This document shows, in pieces, positions 50,037 through 59,229 of a DNA stretch of 64,000 nt; within the stretch, counting starts at the first letter, position 1; each line of letters starts with the position of its first letter. The notes beneath the pieces were generated by a model. That model did no database searches. It saw nothing but the letters and a program-made list of their open reading frames with translations, and had not been told where the DNA came from. The stretch is from JAAYJK01 sp964501655 (GTDB taxonomy: Bacteria > Bacillota > Syntrophomonadia > Syntrophomonadales > Syntrophomonadaceae). A program made the position numbers and the translations under genes. Where the stretch lies: contig CAZCTN010000004.1 in assembly GCA_964501655.1 (NCBI GenBank), positions 78,119 through 142,118 of the forward strand, read 5' to 3'.

Positions 50037-50330
50037 GTGGAGGGGAAAAATCAAGAAGATCTGATACTTAGCCGTGAATCCAGACCGGAAATGGTGCTTG
50101 ACCAGGATAGAATAGAAGCAATAGACGCAGAAAGCATACTCACAGATGAAAGCGATACAGCCGAAGATGGCCACGATGCAGAACTTGGGGCAGATGATCC
50201 GGATGAAATGGAGGAGCAGAGCGGGCAGGATAGGCTCAATGAAGTAACGGAAGGAAGGCCTTATATAAGAATATCCCGGTCCACCAAGGTAAAACAGGAA
50301 CTAATATATAAGCAGGAGCCGAAGAAATAA
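50037..50330 (+). CDS. Small acidic uncharacterised protein, 97 residues
   Basis: A GTG start with GGGAGG upstream. The centre is very acidic (residues 30-65 are mostly Asp and Glu) and the last 25 residues are basic (ISRSTKVKQELIYKQEPKK). It is probably disordered. I recognise no family. A terminator-like hairpin follows. Confidence 0.6.
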   Translation: MEGKNQEDLILSRESRPEMVLDQDRIEAIDAESILTDESDTAEDGHDAELGADDPDEMEEQSGQDRLNEVTEGRPYIRISRSTKVKQELIYKQEPKK

Positions 50331-50348
50331 TATTGCTGAAGTGCAGCT

Positions 50349-50389
50349 AACCCCGGTTAAATTACCGGGGTTAAGACCTTTGTTTTTTT
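50349..50389 (+). terminator. Terminator after the acidic small protein gene
   Basis: AACCCCGGT pairs with ACCGGGGTT around a 6-base loop; seven T follow after an 8-base gap, so it is not a perfect terminator. Confidence 0.6.
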
Positions 50390-50556
50390 CTCGCTCTGGA
50401 ACTGTCTGCCCAGTTATCATTTCTGGGGACAGGCAATGGTAATAGAGTTGTTCGTGCGGCCAATCCTATAGCGGCGATAATGTTGCGCACCCCTCAAATC
50501 TGACTGTTTTTCGCCGGCTGAGCCGGATAAACCAATAACTTCAGTAAATATCAGCA

Positions 50557-50585
50557 TTGACTATTTGAACAATGTTCAATATAAT
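50557..50585 (+). promoter_or_regulatory. Near-consensus sigma-A promoter with operator filling the spacer (tetR-type gene)
   Basis: TTGACT (50557-50562) and TATAAT (50580-50585) are exactly 17 bases apart. The spacer contains the perfect 15-bp palindrome TTGAACAATGTTCAA (50565-50579). Repressor binding there would block RNA polymerase, a typical TetR autoregulation layout. The start codon is 32 bases downstream. Confidence 0.85.
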
Positions 50586-50616
50586 TCCACTTAATATTTT
50601 AAAGCGAGGCGAAAAG

Positions 50617-51222
50617 ATGCCCAAAAAAATACCCAATGTCAAGGAAAAAATATTAAAAAGCGCGGAAAAGCTCTTTAATCATCATTCCTACGAGGACGTG
50701 GATATGAGGCTGATAGCCAGGGAGGCTGGTGTTTCAGTAGGCACCATCTACTATCATTTCTCCGACAAGTCCGGGATATTTATCTCGGCCTATGAGCAAA
50801 AACTGGATAAATTCTTTGCGGCCATGGACAGAATTAAATCGTCGGCTCTCCATCCGAACCAGAAACTCAGTCAGTATCTGTGCTATTTATATCAGGTCAG
50901 CAGTTCCCGCAAGGAATCAGTGAAATTGTTTTTCTATGAAGGTATGCTCAATCTTCAGCTTGATAGCAGGTACCCCCATATCAATACTACAGTTGAAAAG
51001 ATAAAAACTAAGCTGCTGGGTGATTTCAAAATCATATTAAAGGATATGACGCCTAAGGATAGTCAGATGGAAGACAAAATGGCAGAACGGATTATCATTT
51101 CTGCCCTGGGATCATTTTTCACCCTGAACCAGCGCTTCCCCCAGGAAATCGAGGAAAATGTCAAGTATATAACTAAAACCATGGAGGCACTGGCAAATAA
51201 CCGGGGGATCAGCTTGGATTGA
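50617..51222 (+). CDS. TetR/AcrR family transcriptional regulator
   Basis: A 201-residue regulator with an N-terminal DNA-binding helix-turn-helix (about 10-55; DMRLIAREAGVSVGTIYYHFSDKSGIF) and an all-helical ligand domain. I use the ATG at 50617, behind GAGGCGAAAAG; the frame start at 50572 lies within the promoter. The palindrome in its promoter is the probable operator. It precedes a DegV gene and lies about 3 kb upstream of the fatty-acid operon, so an acyl-CoA or fatty acid ligand is plausible but not shown; the operon promoter at 53501 has no copy of this palindrome. Confidence 0.92.
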   Translation: MPKKIPNVKEKILKSAEKLFNHHSYEDVDMRLIAREAGVSVGTIYYHFSDKSGIFISAYEQKLDKFFAAMDRIKSSALHPNQKLSQYLCYLYQVSSSRKESVKLFFYEGMLNLQLDSRYPHINTTVEKIKTKLLGDFKIILKDMTPKDSQMEDKMAERIIISALGSFFTLNQRFPQEIEENVKYITKTMEALANNRGISLD

Positions 51223-51390
51223 TAAGATTTTATTAAACGAGGCGAAAAGAATTCCCCCATTTTTTTGAGCTGCCAGGTTTCTGCCAATAAAACCAGCGGG
51301 GGGTTCTTAATGCCCTGCCTTGTTGCAGCAGCGGGTGGAAATTTCGGAGCAGTTTCTCCCAATTATTAAACCTTTGCAGGAGGATGGATT

Positions 51391-52257
51391 ATGGCGGTAA
51401 AAATTGTCACTGACAGCACCTCATATATTACTGATAGTCTGTGTAAGCATTATGATATAAGGGTGGCTTCCCTGGGAGTATGTTTCCCGGATGAGTTTTT
51501 TTGGGAGACTGCAGTGGAATACGATTATTTCTACCAGAAAATTGAACGGGAAGGTGTTCTTCCTACCTCTTCTCAGCCGGCTCCCGGTATGTTCTATGAA
51601 CTGTTTGAACCGGTTGTTGCAGCCGGTGACCAGGTTCTGGGAATTTTCATATCATCCGGAATCAGCGGCACCTGTGGTTCAGCAGCAAGTGCACGGGAAA
51701 TGATTGTGGAAAAATTTCCTGATGCCCGTATAGAGATCATTGATTCCCTTAATGTATGCATGGGATTGGGAATGCAGGTTTTAGCCGCTGCTGACTCGGC
51801 CAGCAAAGGCAACAGCATGGAGCAGGTGATGGAGGCAGCCCTCTGGGTTCGGGAGAGGGTGCGCTTCTATTTCGTTCCCCTTACCCTGGATTACCTGCAA
51901 AAAGGTGGGAGAATTGGAGGAGCAGCTGCTTTGTTGGGTTCGGTCCTGAGCATCAAGCCTATATTGTACATAAGCCGGCAGGGCAGGATAGAGGTTTATG
52001 AAAAAGTCCGGGGTACACAGACGGCGGTGAAACATCTATATAAGGTTCTGAAAAGGGACCGGGATCAAAATGGTTTAAGTCAAGTGGTGGTACACCAGGT
52101 CCATGACCCGCTGCGGGGGCAGGATGTAGCCCGGGAGATCAGTGATAATCTAGGCATTGAGGAAATACCGGTTCTTGCCATTGGACCGGTCATAGGTCTG
52201 CATGTGGGTCCGGGCAGTTTTGGCGTTGTATATTGTACCAATAACCAAGAGGTATAG
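51391..52257 (+). CDS. DegV family fatty-acid-binding protein
   Basis: A 288-residue protein, complete, with the N-terminal VTDSTSYIT, SSQPAPG substrate loop, SSGISGTCGSA and LHVGPGSFGVVY signatures. In FakB relatives the ligand is a free fatty acid for activation by FakA, which fits the location just before the fatty-acid synthesis genes. AGGAGG precedes the ATG. It is a paralogue of the truncated gene at 1-816, but the two differ widely in sequence. Confidence 0.93.
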   Translation: MAVKIVTDSTSYITDSLCKHYDIRVASLGVCFPDEFFWETAVEYDYFYQKIEREGVLPTSSQPAPGMFYELFEPVVAAGDQVLGIFISSGISGTCGSAASAREMIVEKFPDARIEIIDSLNVCMGLGMQVLAAADSASKGNSMEQVMEAALWVRERVRFYFVPLTLDYLQKGGRIGGAAALLGSVLSIKPILYISRQGRIEVYEKVRGTQTAVKHLYKVLKRDRDQNGLSQVVVHQVHDPLRGQDVAREISDNLGIEEIPVLAIGPVIGLHVGPGSFGVVYCTNNQEV

Positions 52258-52434
52258 ACAGTGTATTATTGACCGCTATTTTTTGCACTCGTTACGTTAT
52301 AGTTTCCATCCTTGAATCCAAACGGGGCCGCTCCTGACAGGTACTCAGTATATAAAACCCTTGAAGCAGCAGGCGAATTAGGAGAATAAATAATAAGCCT
52401 GCTGCCAACATTGACTATTATTGACCATAGTCTA

Positions 52435-53382
52435 TTAACATGCAGCAAATTCAGCTAGCAATCTGTCAAATATCACTGAGACTGGAAGTATCTCTTTAAT
52501 CTTAAAGACGTTCTGACCGGTAAATACTACCCCCTCGTTTACCAGGCCATTGCGGGCATTAACCAGCGCTTTATGAATGCAATAAACTCTGGAACAATTT
52601 CTTAAACAGGCCTCGCATTCCTCAGGTTCGGGAGTTTCCCCCGATTGAATCAATTCAGTAAAAGCATTCTTGAGGGCCCGCCCCGGCAGTCCCACCGGAC
52701 TCTTAATGATAATCACATCTTCTTCCTTGGCCTGCAGGTACATCTGCTTGTATTCATCGGCGACAGAACATTCTTCACTGAGCACAAAACGAGTCGCCAT
52801 CTGCACCCCGTCTGCTCCCAGTTTCACCATTTCCGCCATATCACGGCCGTCGACTATACCTCCGGCAGCAATTACCGGAATCTTTACTGCTCTTTTTATC
52901 TCGGGCAGGATCTCTTTGACAGAACGGTCGGTTCCCAGGTGTCCCCCGGCTTCCGCCCCCTCGGCCACCACCGCTGAAGCGCCTGATTTTTCGGCCAGGA
53001 TAGCTGCACGAGCTGAGGATACAATTGGTACTATGGGGGTATCACTTTCCCGTCCCCGCAGAAAAATATCCCTGGAAAATCCGGCGCCGGTAAAGATAAC
53101 ATCTATTCCCTCGCTGATGGCAGTTTCAACCAGTTCCGTAAATTGCCGGGCTGCATACATGATATTGACTCCAATTATACCGGTGCCCGCTAAGGCTCGA
53201 GTCTTGCGGATCTCTTTTTTCAGTTCTTCCAGGGATATTCCGGTAGCACCCAGAACCCCGATACCTCCTGCTTTGGCCACGGCAGCAGACAGGGAAGAGG
53301 TGGAAACACTGATGGACATTCCTCCCTGGATAATGGGAAAACGCGGAATGAGTTTTCCTATTTTCAATTCAGGTAATTGCAA
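52435..53382 (-). CDS. FMN-dependent nitronate monooxygenase / FabK-like oxidoreductase with a cysteine-rich tail
   Basis: A 315-residue TIM-barrel flavoprotein of the NMO/FabK family. The FMN motifs include PIIQGGMSISVST, the central AEGAEAGGHLG with the catalytic-region histidine, and IAAGGIVDGRDMAEMVKLGADGVQMATRF. After the barrel there is a cysteine cluster CEACLRNCSRVYC (about residues 258-270), absent from the FabK at 54591. It could bind a metal or cluster. The TTG at 53382 has GGAGG 8 bases upstream; the GTG at 53397 overlaps that site. It is divergent from fabH. Whether it acts on nitronates, enoyl groups or another substrate is open. Confidence 0.85.
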   Translation of the reverse strand: MQLPELKIGKLIPRFPIIQGGMSISVSTSSLSAAVAKAGGIGVLGATGISLEELKKEIRKTRALAGTGIIGVNIMYAARQFTELVETAISEGIDVIFTGAGFSRDIFLRGRESDTPIVPIVSSARAAILAEKSGASAVVAEGAEAGGHLGTDRSVKEILPEIKRAVKIPVIAAGGIVDGRDMAEMVKLGADGVQMATRFVLSEECSVADEYKQMYLQAKEEDVIIIKSPVGLPGRALKNAFTELIQSGETPEPEECEACLRNCSRVYCIHKALVNARNGLVNEGVVFTGQNVFKIKEILPVSVIFDRLLAEFAAC

Positions 53383-53500
53383 AATATTTACCTCCACTTC
53401 ATTTTCATACCAAGAATATTAACTTATTCTGAATAATATATCCAGAATATTAAAAAATAATAGAATAAATGTCGCAACTTCCTAAATATTGGAATGTCTA

Positions 53501-53529
53501 TTGACATTTAACCATAATACTGGTTTAAT
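53501..53529 (+). promoter_or_regulatory. Sigma-A promoter of the fab operon
   Basis: TTGACA (53501-53506), a 17-base spacer and TTTAAT (53524-53529) lie 70 bases before the fabH ATG. Upstream, TTATTC-T-GAATAA near 53424-53436 is a palindrome that might be an operator for this or the divergent gene. Confidence 0.7.
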
Positions 53530-53599
53530 AACCTATGACTGATAATTGTGCACAAAGTATGCGCATGTGTCATATTAATCCCTGTAAGGTGGTGCTTGA

Positions 53600-54598
53600 A
53601 TGAAAGCTCAGGTAATGGGCATTGGCCATGCCCTGCCAGAACGGATACTTGATAATAAAGAACTGGAACAGACGGTGGAAACCACTGAAAAATGGATACT
53701 TGAGAGGACGGGTATAAGAGAGAGAAGGATAATAGATCCTGAAGAGACGACCTCAGACTTGGCTTATCGGGCCTCAGTGATGGCTATGGAAAATGCTGGG
53801 ATTACAGCGAAAGAACTGGATCTGATCATTGTTGCTACTGCTACTCCGGATATGCTTTTCCCAGCCACGGCCTGTGTGGTACAGGAAAAACTGGAGGCCT
53901 GGAATGCGGCTGCCTTTGACATTTCTGCCGGCTGTACTGGATTTGTATATGCCATCACCACCGCCGAGAAATATCTGCTCTCGCCGGAATACAAGTGCAT
54001 TTTAGTTATTGGGGCGGAAGCTGTATCCCGGGTGATAGATTACAGCGATCCAACCACTTGTGTTCTCTTTGGTGATGGAGCCGGTGCTGCAGTTCTAGGT
54101 CGGGGTGAATCTGAAGCCGGCATAATGGCTAGTTACCTGGGGGCTGACGGCCGGGGAGGCCAGCACCTCTGCGTTCCGGCCGGAGGTGCGGCAATGCCTG
54201 CCAGTAAGGATACTCTGGATAAGGGCCTGCATTTCCTGAAGATGAATGGCAATGAGATATTTCGATTTGCTACCCGGATAACCGTAGAGGTCAGCGAGAA
54301 GATATTTGAGATGACCGGAGTAAAGGCAGAAGACATTGACCTGTTCGTGCCTCATCAGTCCAACCTGCGCATTATTAAGACCGCCATGAAATGGATGCAT
54401 ATACCGCCGGAGAAAACCATGGTTACCGTAGATCAGTATGGCAACATGTCAGCAGCCTGTTTGCCGGTAGGATTATCACTGGCTTGGCAAAGGGGAGAGT
54501 TAAAAGACGGTGACCTGGTATTAATGGTGGCTTTTGGGGCAGGATTAACTTATGGTGGAGTATTGTTGCGCTGGGGGAGTGATATTAAGCATGTTTAG
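53600..54598 (+). CDS. fabH: 3-oxoacyl-ACP synthase III
   Basis: A 332-residue condensing enzyme that starts fatty-acid synthesis by joining acetyl-CoA (or a branched primer) to malonyl-ACP. The catalytic triad is Cys in DISAGCTGFVYAI (about 113), His in PHQSNLRII (about 252) and Asn in DQYGNMSAA (about 282). The N-terminal WILERTGIRERR motif is typical. It is the first gene behind the promoter at 53501. Its last codons overlap the start of fabK, indicating translational coupling. Confidence 0.96.
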   Translation: MKAQVMGIGHALPERILDNKELEQTVETTEKWILERTGIRERRIIDPEETTSDLAYRASVMAMENAGITAKELDLIIVATATPDMLFPATACVVQEKLEAWNAAAFDISAGCTGFVYAITTAEKYLLSPEYKCILVIGAEAVSRVIDYSDPTTCVLFGDGAGAAVLGRGESEAGIMASYLGADGRGGQHLCVPAGGAAMPASKDTLDKGLHFLKMNGNEIFRFATRITVEVSEKIFEMTGVKAEDIDLFVPHQSNLRIIKTAMKWMHIPPEKTMVTVDQYGNMSAACLPVGLSLAWQRGELKDGDLVLMVAFGAGLTYGGVLLRWGSDIKHV

Positions 54599-55541
54599 TA
54601 CCAGATTATGTGATTTGTTAAGTATAAAATATCCGATTTTGCAGGGCGCTATGGCCTGGATTGCGGACGGGAAGCTGGCAGCAGCAGTGTCTGAAGCCGG
54701 GGGAATGGGAGTTATTGGCACCGGAAATGCTGATTCCCGCTGGCTGAAGGAACAGATAGATATGGCCCGCAGCATGACTGACCGGAATTTTGCCGTCAAT
54801 CTGATGCTGGCTTCTCCTTATGTCCAGGAGGTAGTGGATCTGATAATTCAGGAAAAGATTCCGGTAGTTACTACCGGAGGAGGAAATCCCGGAATTTTCA
54901 TGGAGAGATTTAAGGATCAGAATATAAAAGTAATACCGGTGGTGGCTTCCCTGGCCTTGGCCAAGCGATTGGCCAGGTTGGGAGCCGATGCCATGATCGT
55001 GGAAGGAATGGAATCAGGAGGCCACGTGGGGGAGATGACCACCATGTGCTTGGTGCCGATGGTAGCGGACGCGGTAGAACTGCCGGTTATTGCTGCCGGG
55101 GGTATAGCTGACGGCCGGGGTTTGATGGCTGCTCTGGCCCTGGGAGCGGAAGGAGTACAGGTGGGAACCAGGTTTGTCTGTGCCCGGGAGTGCAATGTGC
55201 ATCCCGATTACCAGGAAAAAGTAATAAAGGCCAGGGACCGGGCTACGGTAGTTTGTGGAATTACTACTGGCCATCCGGTACGGGCTATACATAATAAATT
55301 TACCCGTAAATACTTGCAGGCTGAGACCCAGGGGCTTGGCAAAGAGGAGTTGGAAGAAATGGGCCGGGGCAGGTATCCTGCTGCCGCGGTAGAAGGCGAT
55401 GTGGAATTCGGTTCCGTACTGGCCGGACAGATAGCGGGATTGGTGTCTAGGGTACAGACGGCGGAAGAAATAGTGATGGATATCATGCAGGGAGCAATCC
55501 GAACTCAAAAACGATGGGAGGATATTACATGCCGTCAATAG
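54591..55541 (+). CDS. fabK: Enoyl-ACP reductase II (FabK)
   Basis: A 316-residue FMN-dependent enoyl-ACP reductase performing the final reduction in each elongation cycle. The start ATG at 54591 overlaps fabH. Family signatures are PILQGAMAWIADGKLAAA, MIVEGMESGGHVGEM with the FabK histidine, VIAAGGIADGRGLMAAL and GAEGVQVGTRF. No fabI or fabL is in the operon, so this is the presumed enoyl reductase. It overlaps fabD by 13 bases. Confidence 0.93.
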   Translation: MFSTRLCDLLSIKYPILQGAMAWIADGKLAAAVSEAGGMGVIGTGNADSRWLKEQIDMARSMTDRNFAVNLMLASPYVQEVVDLIIQEKIPVVTTGGGNPGIFMERFKDQNIKVIPVVASLALAKRLARLGADAMIVEGMESGGHVGEMTTMCLVPMVADAVELPVIAAGGIADGRGLMAALALGAEGVQVGTRFVCARECNVHPDYQEKVIKARDRATVVCGITTGHPVRAIHNKFTRKYLQAETQGLGKEELEEMGRGRYPAAAVEGDVEFGSVLAGQIAGLVSRVQTAEEIVMDIMQGAIRTQKRWEDITCRQ

Positions 55542-56452
55542 CGTTTGTATTTCCGGGTCAGGGAGCGCAGCAGGTTGGGATGGGCCAAGACCTGTATGAT
55601 CATTTTCCGGCAGCAGCTCGTATTTTTGATGCCGCCGACGATTTAGCCGGATATAAACTGAGCTCCCTGTGTTTTGAAGGACCCGGGGAAACTCTGAATC
55701 AGACCGTATATGCCCAGCCTGCACTCCTGGCAGCCGGATTGGCAGCTTATGAAGCCATTAAGACCATGGGGGTTGAGCCGGTTATGATGGCTGGTCTGAG
55801 TCTGGGTGAATATACTGCTCTGACTGCAGCCGGGGCCATTTCATTGGAGGAGGCAATCCCGCTGGTGCAGACACGAGCAGGTCTGATGCAAGATGCGGTA
55901 CCGCTGGGACAGGGAGGCATGGCTGCCGTTTTTGGCCTGCAGACGGCGGAAATCAAGGCACTCTGTGAGCAGGAGCCGGGGATAGTGGATATTGGAAACT
56001 ATAATTGTCCTGGGCAGGTAGTGATAAGCGGGGTTAAAGAAGCAGTGGATAATGTTGGCCGGATGCTGAAGGAGAGCGGAGCCAGGGTGATACCGCTGGC
56101 AGTGAGCGTGCCTGCCCACAGCCAGTTATTATATAATGCGGCTGTGGGGCTAAGACCCAGTCTGGAAAAGGTAGCCTGGAAGGAACCCCGGCCCGGAGTG
56201 GTCAGCAATGTTAATGCCCGGGAGAACCAGGTCGATGAGTTCACTGAACTGCTGGTGAAGCAGGTTTACCATCCGGTATTGTGGGAACAAAGTGTAAGGT
56301 ACATGATGGAAAAAGCAGATTATTTCATCGAAGTGGGTCCGGGATCTACTCTGTCCGGTTTGATTAAAAAAATTGATAAGGATCGAGTCCTGGGGCAGGT
56401 AAATGACGTTAAAACCCTGGAAAAAACTATAGAGAAGGTGAAGTCATTATGA
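55529..56452 (+). CDS. fabD: Malonyl-CoA:ACP transacylase
   Basis: A 307-residue enzyme that loads malonyl groups onto ACP. The start is the ATG at 55529 with GGGAGG upstream, giving MPSIAFVFPGQGAQ. The serine nucleophile motif is GLSLGEYTAL, with Leu where E. coli has His in GHSLGE. The catalytic histidine is in VPAHSQLL and the C-terminal GPGSTLSGLIKK is present. The stop overlaps the fabG start by 4 bases (ATGA). Confidence 0.95.
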   Translation: MPSIAFVFPGQGAQQVGMGQDLYDHFPAAARIFDAADDLAGYKLSSLCFEGPGETLNQTVYAQPALLAAGLAAYEAIKTMGVEPVMMAGLSLGEYTALTAAGAISLEEAIPLVQTRAGLMQDAVPLGQGGMAAVFGLQTAEIKALCEQEPGIVDIGNYNCPGQVVISGVKEAVDNVGRMLKESGARVIPLAVSVPAHSQLLYNAAVGLRPSLEKVAWKEPRPGVVSNVNARENQVDEFTELLVKQVYHPVLWEQSVRYMMEKADYFIEVGPGSTLSGLIKKIDKDRVLGQVNDVKTLEKTIEKVKSL

Positions 56453-57201
56453 GCGCAAGAGCAGCAGTAATAACTGGTGCATCCCGGGGTATCGGCAAAG
56501 CCATAGCCCTGGAACTGGCCCGGGAAGGTTACCGGGTAGTGGTGAATTATCATATCGCCCGGGAAGGAGCCCGGGAGGAGGCCATGGGGGTACTTGAACA
56601 GATACAGACCGAGGGAGGAACTGGGATCATCGTCGGTGCTGATGTTGCTACCTCAGAAGGGGCACAGCTGTTGATAGATGAAACAGCAGCTGCCTTCGGG
56701 CAGGTAGATGTACTGGTAAACAATGCCGGGATAAACCGAGATCAGTTGATGTTGAGGATAACGGACGATGAATGGCAGCAGGTAATCGACACCAACCTTA
56801 GCTCAGCCTTTTACTGCAGTCGAGCGGCTCTTAAAGTTATGGTCAGAAAACGCTATGGACGCATAATCAACATGTCTTCTGTGGTAGGTATAGGAGGTAA
56901 TGCCGGGCAGGCGCATTATGCTGCAGCCAAGTCAGCATTGCTGGGCTTTACTTATTCCATAGCCCGGGAATACGGCCGGAGGGGCATAACCGCTAACGTA
57001 ATTGCTCCGGGATATATACAGACAGAAATGACTGCAGCGCTGAGTGAGGAACAGACCGCCCGTATAGCGGAAGGCATTGCTGCCGGCAGACTGGGTACTC
57101 CGGAGGACATAGCCGGGTTAGCAGCTTTTCTGGTTTCCGACCGGGCAGCATATATCAATGCCCAGGTGATCAGGGTAGATGGAGGATTAACTTCCATGTA
57201 A
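56449..57201 (+). CDS. fabG: 3-oxoacyl-ACP reductase
   Basis: A 250-residue short-chain dehydrogenase reducing 3-oxoacyl-ACP with NADPH. The cofactor motif is TGASRGIGKAIA, followed by NNAGINRDQLM, the catalytic Ser in NMSSVVG and the YAAAKSALLGF Tyr-x3-Lys pair. It is translationally coupled to fabD. A 74-base gap and a strong ribosome site separate it from acpP. Confidence 0.96.
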   Translation: MSARAAVITGASRGIGKAIALELAREGYRVVVNYHIAREGAREEAMGVLEQIQTEGGTGIIVGADVATSEGAQLLIDETAAAFGQVDVLVNNAGINRDQLMLRITDDEWQQVIDTNLSSAFYCSRAALKVMVRKRYGRIINMSSVVGIGGNAGQAHYAAAKSALLGFTYSIAREYGRRGITANVIAPGYIQTEMTAALSEEQTARIAEGIAAGRLGTPEDIAGLAAFLVSDRAAYINAQVIRVDGGLTSM

Positions 57202-57275
57202 TAAATGCCGGACCCCGTACCAGATTTGGCAGGGTCCAAAACAACACAAGAAAGTTATTAAGGAGGAATTAAAAA

Positions 57276-57506
57276 ATGAAGGTATTTGAAGAACTGAGGA
57301 AAATAATTGCTGAAATTAAGGACATCCCGGAGGAAGACATCAAACTGGAATCTAGTTTCGCTGACGATTTGGAAGCGGATTCTCTGGATATCGTAGAGAT
57401 GCTTATGCTTCTGGAAGAAAAGTTTGATATCCAAATACCGGAAGAAGAATCAGAGAAGATGAAGAAGGTTGAGGACGTAGTAAAGTATATCGAAGCAAAG
57501 ATGTAA
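57276..57506 (+). CDS. acpP: Acyl carrier protein
   Basis: A 76-residue acidic four-helix carrier. The phosphopantetheine attachment serine is in EADSLDIVEML (Ser37). AGGAGG precedes the ATG. In related FabK operons acpP usually lies next to fabH or fabK; here it sits between fabG and fabF. Confidence 0.97.
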   Translation: MKVFEELRKIIAEIKDIPEEDIKLESSFADDLEADSLDIVEMLMLLEEKFDIQIPEEESEKMKKVEDVVKYIEAKM

Positions 57507-57534
57507 TTAGATGGATAAGGCAGAGGTGATTAAG

Positions 57535-58776
57535 TTGCCGGAACGCAGGGTGGTTATTACCGGTATGGGGGTAATATCCTCTATCGGTTTGAACAAGGAT
57601 GAATTCTGGAGCAGTCTCGTGGCCGGCCGCAGCGGGATAGTTGAGATAGACCGTTTTGATACGGTGAACTTCCCGGCTAAAATCGCGGCTCAGGTAAAAG
57701 GCTTTAATGCAGCAGATTATATCTCGCGTAAAGATGCCAGGCGAATGGACTTGTTTGTCCAATATGCATGTGCCGCAGCCCGGCTGGCTACCGAAGATGC
57801 CGCTTTACCAATCAGTGATGCTGATCGTCATCGTACCGGGGTATGGGTGGGATCCGGCATCGGGGGCATGGACACTTTTGAGAGCCAGCACCATGCCTTT
57901 ATCAAAAAAGGGGTGGGGGGAATCAGCCCGTTTTTCATTCCTATGATGATTCCCAATATGGCAGCCGGCCAGGTGTCTATAATGCTGGGAGCCAGGGGAC
58001 CCAATGGCTGTACGGTTACTGCCTGTGCTTCAGGCAGTAACTCGATAGGAGAGGCATTTCAACTGATTCGCAGCGATAAGGCTGATGTTATGATAACCGG
58101 TGGGGCAGAGGCGTCAATTACTCCCTTGGCAGTAGGTGGGTTTTGCGCCATGAAGGCTCTTTCCACTGCCAACGATGATCCGCCCCGGGCCTGCAAGCCC
58201 TTTGATATCAATCGCGATGGTTTTGTTATGGGGGAAGGTTCGGGAATTCTGGTCCTGGAGGAAATGCAGCACGCATTGAGCCGGGGGGCCAAAATATATG
58301 CAGAAGTTATTGGATACGGCAGCAGCGGAGATGCCTGTCATATGGTTCAGCCCGACCCGGACGGGAAGGGAGCTGCCCTGGCTTTCAGGAGTGCTATTGC
58401 CCAGGCCGGGATAAAACCGGAGGATATCGATTATATGAACGCCCATGGGACCGGGACCAATCTCAATGATCAGATTGAGACGGCGGTAGTGAAAGAAGTA
58501 TTTGCTTCTCATTCCCAAAAGCTGCTGATTAGTTCTACCAAAGCTGCTCATGGACATATGCTGGGGGCGGCCGGTGCAGTTGAACTTATTGCTGCGGTAA
58601 TGGCTTTGGTCAAGAATACAGCCCCTCCTACTATTAATCTCAGGGATCCAGATCCCTTGTGTGACTTGGACTATGTACCGGACCAGCCCAGAGAGCAGGA
58701 ATTACGGATAGCAATTTCCGATTCTCTGGGCTTTGGAGGACATAACGCAGCTCTGGTAATTAGAAAGATCAGTTAG
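57535..58776 (+). CDS. fabF: 3-oxoacyl-ACP synthase II
   Basis: A 413-residue elongation condensing enzyme. The nucleophile Cys is in TVTACASGSNSIGEA. The catalytic histidines are in NAHGTGTNLND and STKAAHGHMLGAAG, the latter with AAH where E. coli has SMT. I use the TTG at 57535, with AGAGGTGA 5 bases upstream, giving MPERRVVITGMG; the ATG at 57511, 4 bases after the acpP stop, has no ribosome site. fabZ follows 10 bases later. Confidence 0.94.
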   Translation: MPERRVVITGMGVISSIGLNKDEFWSSLVAGRSGIVEIDRFDTVNFPAKIAAQVKGFNAADYISRKDARRMDLFVQYACAAARLATEDAALPISDADRHRTGVWVGSGIGGMDTFESQHHAFIKKGVGGISPFFIPMMIPNMAAGQVSIMLGARGPNGCTVTACASGSNSIGEAFQLIRSDKADVMITGGAEASITPLAVGGFCAMKALSTANDDPPRACKPFDINRDGFVMGEGSGILVLEEMQHALSRGAKIYAEVIGYGSSGDACHMVQPDPDGKGAALAFRSAIAQAGIKPEDIDYMNAHGTGTNLNDQIETAVVKEVFASHSQKLLISSTKAAHGHMLGAAGAVELIAAVMALVKNTAPPTINLRDPDPLCDLDYVPDQPREQELRIAISDSLGFGGHNAALVIRKIS

Positions 58777-58786
58777 GAGCTTGACT

Positions 58787-59227
58787 ATGAAAATACAGGA
58801 AATAATGAAGATCCTGCCGCACAGATATCCCTTTCTTATGGTGGATCGAATTGTGGAGCTGATACCCGGGGAAAAGGCGGTTGGTATTAAAAACGTCAGC
58901 ATAAATGAACCCTACTTTGCCGGTCACTTTCCGGGACAGCCGGTTATGCCGGGGGTGCTGATGTTGGAAGCCATGGCTCAGGTTGGCGCCTGCGCCCTGC
59001 TGGCCGATGAAAAATTTCGGGGGCAGCTGGCCTACCTGGCCGGAATTGACAGGATACGTTTCAAGCGAATGGTGGAGCCGGGTGAAACCCTGACTATAAC
59101 TACCGAATTGAGCGCCATAAAGGGCAGCATTGGCAAAGGCAAAGGCCGGGTAAACGCTGGCGAGCAACTGGTCTGCGGGGGAGAATTCATGTTTGCCTTG
59201 ACTCCAAGAGAGGAGAGCATATCTTAA
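58787..59227 (+). CDS. fabZ: 3-hydroxyacyl-ACP dehydratase
   Basis: A 146-residue hot-dog-fold dehydratase. LPHRYPFLMVDRI contains the catalytic histidine, and HFPGQPVMPGVLMLEAMAQ the catalytic glutamate. The ATG at 58787 is 7 bases after AGGAG; the TTG at 58781 is too close. In the usual operon order accB precedes and accC follows fabZ; both are missing here. Confidence 0.96.
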   Translation: MKIQEIMKILPHRYPFLMVDRIVELIPGEKAVGIKNVSINEPYFAGHFPGQPVMPGVLMLEAMAQVGACALLADEKFRGQLAYLAGIDRIRFKRMVEPGETLTITTELSAIKGSIGKGKGRVNAGEQLVCGGEFMFALTPREESIS

Positions 59228-59229
59228 TT

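Noticed and set aside
51239..51250. GAGGCGAAAAGA repeated from the tetR ribosome site region (50605-50616)
   Set aside because: A 12-base purine-rich match near ribosome-site-like sequence; no gene follows it and chance is likely.
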